Positions 60,417 to 64,000 of a stretch of DNA of 64,000 bases are shown here, piece after piece. Source of the stretch: Rhizomys pruinosus (Eukaryota; Chordata; Mammalia; Rodentia; Spalacidae); the NCBI GenBank assembly GCA_009823505.1, contig VZQC01001600.1, positions 662,845 to 726,844 on the forward strand, given 5' to 3'. The notes under the pieces are model-generated. The model was not told where the DNA came from. It did no database searches and was given only the letters and a program-made list of their open reading frames with translations. Position 1 is the stretch's first letter, and each line of letters begins with the position of its first letter. The translations under genes were made by a program, and so were the position numbers.

Positions 60417-62779
60417 TTCATCCTAATGTTGTAATACCCTTCAAGCTCTAAAGGACTCAGAAAGTGTACTATAATATTAGAATTGCACTCTCCTGATCTG
60501 CTTTTAGCCAAATGGCTTGATTGCTTTTTAAATTGCTTTTTCATTACTATGGCACGACTAAGCAGCCATTTTGTTCTTTGTAAAATCTCAAAGAAATAGG
60601 CTTTATCTACTTATGCAACACAAGAGCTGTGGAACCCGAGCAGTTATAGAATACAATTATCTCTTAGTAGCCATGGGGACAGGTTCCAGGAACCATTTGA
60701 CACCAATATTCACACATTCTGATGTCTCCTATATACCATCATATTTGCATCTAAGACGTGATTATCTTCCAGTGTACCTTAAATAATCTCAAGATTACTT
60801 CTAATACCTAACACTACATAAATGATTGTTATAATGTACTCTTTATGGACAATGACAAGGAAAATATCTCTATATATTAAAACATGTAATTTCAAAATTC
60901 CCAAGTGTTTTCAAGTTGGGTTTGTTGACCCTGTGAACGTAGATCTGGCACATATAGAGGGCCAATTGCAATGGAAGATAACAAACATTATTCCTGATAC
61001 ATCTGGATGTTTGGGGAGAGGTTCTTTCTTTCTATTGACATGAATAACTGTCTAAATGAGACTTGCTCATTTTGCTTGTTGAGCACAGGCCCACATAGAA
61101 CACCCACACCAGAGCTTGCTTTATTCCTGCTTCAAATTGCATTCACTACATTCTGATCATCTTCACTTTCTGGGGTGTATAAATCCATGTAGGGTAAGGG
61201 TGCTGTGATTTCCCCACTAACCTTAGACCTTATTTAAGAGTGCTTATCAGATTCTTCTTGAGAGTAAATCTCATTTTAATTATTCAAATGTGTAAGAAAT
61301 TAAGTAAATATATCCCACTCATCTAAGTAAAGAAAAAAATTAAAATTAAAGCCTCACTTGAGAAAAACAGCACAAAGTAGGAAAACATATACCCCTCCTT
61401 ATATGGATCATGTAAAGTGGTGGTCACAGTAGGCATCACTTCCACTACTTCCACTGAGAGAGCAGAGACACTGGACTGGGGGTTGGACCTAGGTTGTTTT
61501 GAAACGTTAGCTCTCCTAACACAAGGCTGCAGTCCAAACAGTATTTGAACATGAGATACAAAGCAGATCTGAGCTTATTGATTGAGGACATGATCTCATT
61601 TGTCATTTCCTTAAGTGATTTTATTATTCTGTTAGTCACTTTATTCCCACAGCTCCCCAGGAGAGACCAAAAACCCTTCAGTTCTGCAATGGCCAATGTG
61701 GAAAATTTGCCATTTTGACCCTCTCCAAGCTATGCATAGAGGTATTTGATTTTGGGAAGTAGTACTTGAGGTATTTATCTTGCAGGATAGGTAAAGAAAG
61801 GTATGGTGCTTTTTGTTATTTCTAAGATGAAAACTGGTAGGAATTAGCTCAGCCCCCTCTACCTTCTTTCCTTATTCATAATGCAGTGTGCTTTCTGTGT
61901 TGGCTTGTCATGAGGAGTGAGGTATCTATTTACATAGCTAATGTCCTATCAATAACCAGCTTGCTGTCCAGATCCTGGAGATAATGAAAAACATCAAATT
62001 CAGTCAGAAGCCCAGGAACATACATCAACATTTTTTTTTCTGTCTTGTGTCTCATCAGATTATCAATTGGGAACTAAAGAAAACTCTAAGCAGTTGCCTA
62101 AATAAATATTCCAGCCTTGTTTACATGTGAGCAGATACATGCCCACTTTGGAAAAGGCTTATCTGATGCATAGAACCACTATGAGGTATGAGATTTCCAA
62201 TGCGAGAGTTAGTGCCAATTCTGAAACACATGAGCGGAATCTTAGCTTTGAAAAATATTGATTTTGGTTATATTGAAGGGGACTGATTAGACCGTGACTT
62301 CTTGTCAGACTCATATATGAGGTTTGTACTAATCCTTACTTTTCAATATTTATTGAGGGGATTAACATTATGGAGGAAGAAAACACTTGAGTCTGAATAA
62401 CACAGGGGAATTTGGAAAGTGCTTGTCTTGGTGAATGCGTGGGTGCTTAGCATTAAACTTTGTGCTTAGACTAGACTGTTTGTGAGTCCACCTCAAATAT
62501 AAATTATTTTGAATTGGGTGTCTTCTCTACAAAATGAAATGTGAGTTCAAGAAGCTCATCTCTGTTGCTAATCTCTCCAGATCCAGTAGCTCTTCATTTT
62601 TCATGAAATTGAAATCTGAATATTATTTTTATGGCCCATATAAGTAAAACCTGCCCATTTTTAAAAACACGATCACACAGTTCTCACACAATTGTAAAAA
62701 TTTAGACATGAAAGTCTGGTGAATTGTATATTAAGTACAAGGGAAAGAGAATGCTAAAGACATTTGAAAATGTTTTTTA
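60417..62779. other. Unique AT-rich DNA, no gene seen
   Basis: About 2.4 kb without a recognised repeat, exon or RNA gene. Confidence 0.45.
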
Positions 62780-63066
62780 AAGTGTGTATTTATAGAATTT
62801 TTGTGCATTTTATGCATCTCAATCGTTTTAGATCCTTCTCCCTCAGCTGCACCCCCACAGTCCCCTCACTGAATTTCATGCATTCTGCCATATGTGTTAA
62901 GGCCTATCGAGTCAAGTTTGTGTCCCTAGATGTCCCTTGCTGTTAGTTTATCCCCAGGAACCTGATCAGCCTATCTAGGGTCACTTCCTTAAAGAAGACC
63001 AACTTTCCCTCATCCCACAGTGATGAGATGCCAATGGTTCCTCAGCCAAGGTTGTCGCCCATTTAA
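62780..63066 (-). mobile_element. L1 (Lx-type) 3' UTR end
   Basis: Plus strand 'agaatttttgtgcattttat', 'tgtgttaaggcctatcgagt' and 'gatgagatgccaatggttcc' parallel 55085-55345. It is truncated after about 290 bases. Confidence 0.82.
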
Positions 63067-63184
63067 AGATGGTTGCAGATATGAAGGAGAGCAGGAATGT
63101 GGGCTACTGAGGAAGGAGTTACCATGGCCATAATCACAAGTTTAGACTCAGAGAGAGACAGAAGGAATCCCTTGTGGTCTCATC
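63067..63184. other. Unique DNA
   Basis: No feature recognised. Confidence 0.5.
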
Positions 63185-63188
63185 CTAT

Positions 63189-63224
<36 letters not shown>
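63185..63224. repeat. (ATTT)n microsatellite
   Basis: About ten TATT units. Confidence 0.96.
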
Positions 63225-63225
<1 letters not shown>

Positions 63226-63265
63226 AAGTTGGAACGTTTCATGCTTTAACTGATGTTATTAAATA

Positions 63266-63290
63266 CTACTGCTGCTGCTGCTGCTGCTAC
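63266..63290. repeat. (CTG)n trinucleotide repeat
   Basis: Seven uninterrupted CTG units with flanking CTA/ACT triplets. Confidence 0.95.
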
Positions 63291-63304
63291 TAATACTAAT
63301 GTAC

Positions 63305-63440
63305 AGTAGGCACCAAGCATTTTTCTAAGCCTTGTAAGAATAGAACCTGTGAGGTAAAAGCTGTCACTAGCCTCATTTCACAGATGAAGACATTGAGCCA
63401 CAGATCTGGGGCCATACATTTGGAATTTGGACTATGGAAT
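63305..63440 (+). mobile_element. MIR SINE relic
   Basis: 'ggcaccaagcatttttctaa', 'tgaggtaaaagctgtcacta', 'tttcacagatgaagacattg' and 'gccacag' follow the 3' half of MIR in order. Ancient, diverged. Confidence 0.78.
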
Positions 63441-64000
63441 CCACACCTTGCATTAGCAATCCACATTTCAATTTCCATGTTACCCCTCTGGTCAGTGCTT
63501 CCTCAAAGAGGTGCTGCTGTTAATTGAGCTATGGTTTCAGTTACTTGTTCTACATGTTTACCAAATTACTTGCTTTTTCTCATTTTCCAGTCATCAGGGA
63601 GAACATATAACCTTTCTCATGCCTGGAAAGCACTATGATCTAACCCAGATGATGTCATGTCATAGCACAGCAAAGCAACATCATCAGAGTCAAGATCTAT
63701 GAACAAGCCTGATAACCGTGTTTCTTTAACTTTATGCTCTGTCTTGATTATCCAGGTTTGGATTTAATTCTGGCAGTGCAGTAAACAAAGCTTACAAAGT
63801 CTCTAGAATTGCTCTGGCAGGAAAAATAAAATACTCCTTAAGATTGACTTAGCATACCTGATCATCCAGACAGTGCTGACGCTTTCCAGTAGTCAGCTGC
63901 TTGCTGGACATGGTTCTGATCAAAACCCAAAACGTTACACATATCTCACCCATACTCTGAGAAATGCAGATGGACTACTCAACGTTAAGGTGGTGGGATG
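63441..64000. other. Unique DNA, no gene seen
   Basis: No recognised repeat or gene to the window end. Confidence 0.5.

Overview
This is mammalian nuclear DNA from a muroid rodent. It carries rodent-restricted repeats throughout: B1, B2/B3 and B4 SINEs, Lx-type and younger rodent L1 LINEs, and an RMER1/URR1-type repeat. A few mammal-wide relics (L2, MIR) are also present. The commonest B2/B3 copies carry a 17-nt internal duplication that I do not recall from mouse or rat consensus elements. This suggests a non-Mus, non-Rattus muroid, but the species cannot be fixed from the window. I see no multi-exon gene, no tRNA or rRNA gene, and no bacterial-style operon or CRISPR array. The window reads as intergenic or deep-intronic DNA shaped by L1 activity.

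Layout. 0-3.7 kb: SINEs, an L1 tail and sparse unique DNA. 3.7-6.9 kb: a full-length retrocopy (minus strand) of an SMIM10-family mRNA, with target-site duplications, poly(A) and an AATAAA signal. 7.9-13.7 kb: a decayed plus-strand Lx L1 (ORF1 part, then ORF2 3' half) broken by later L1, B1, B3 and RMER1/URR1-type insertions, then a minus-strand L1 fragment full of SINEs. 16.7-17.9 kb: a 43-unit minisatellite with a 28-bp unit. 20.4-24.5 kb: a SINE cluster, an L2 relic and a 5'-truncated minus-strand L1. 27-38 kb: several L1 3' ends, B4, microsatellites, an L1 copy that appears to carry 3'-transduced flank (31.4-32.3 kb), an LTR-like patch, and a TSD-bounded insertion (36.7-37.9 kb). 38.05-43.79 kb: a nearly full-length minus-strand L1 with ORF1, ORF2 and a repeated 5' UTR. 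45-56.6 kb: mostly L1 3' UTR segments in both orientations, one with a 5' inversion. 56.7-59.7 kb: a full-length retrocopy of Polr3g (RNA polymerase III subunit RPC7) on the minus strand, lying inside one arm of an older inverted duplication whose other arm (60.1-60.4 kb) still shows the unoccupied site. 60.4-64 kb: mostly unique DNA with an L1 tail, two simple repeats and a MIR.

The loci are linked by mechanism rather than pathway. Both retrocopies, the SINEs and the truncated L1s show L1-type target-primed insertion, with A-rich 3' ends and, where visible, 9-16 bp duplications. Repeat family names are from memory of consensus sequences, not from a database search, and boundaries are accurate to roughly 10-30 bases unless a duplication fixes them.
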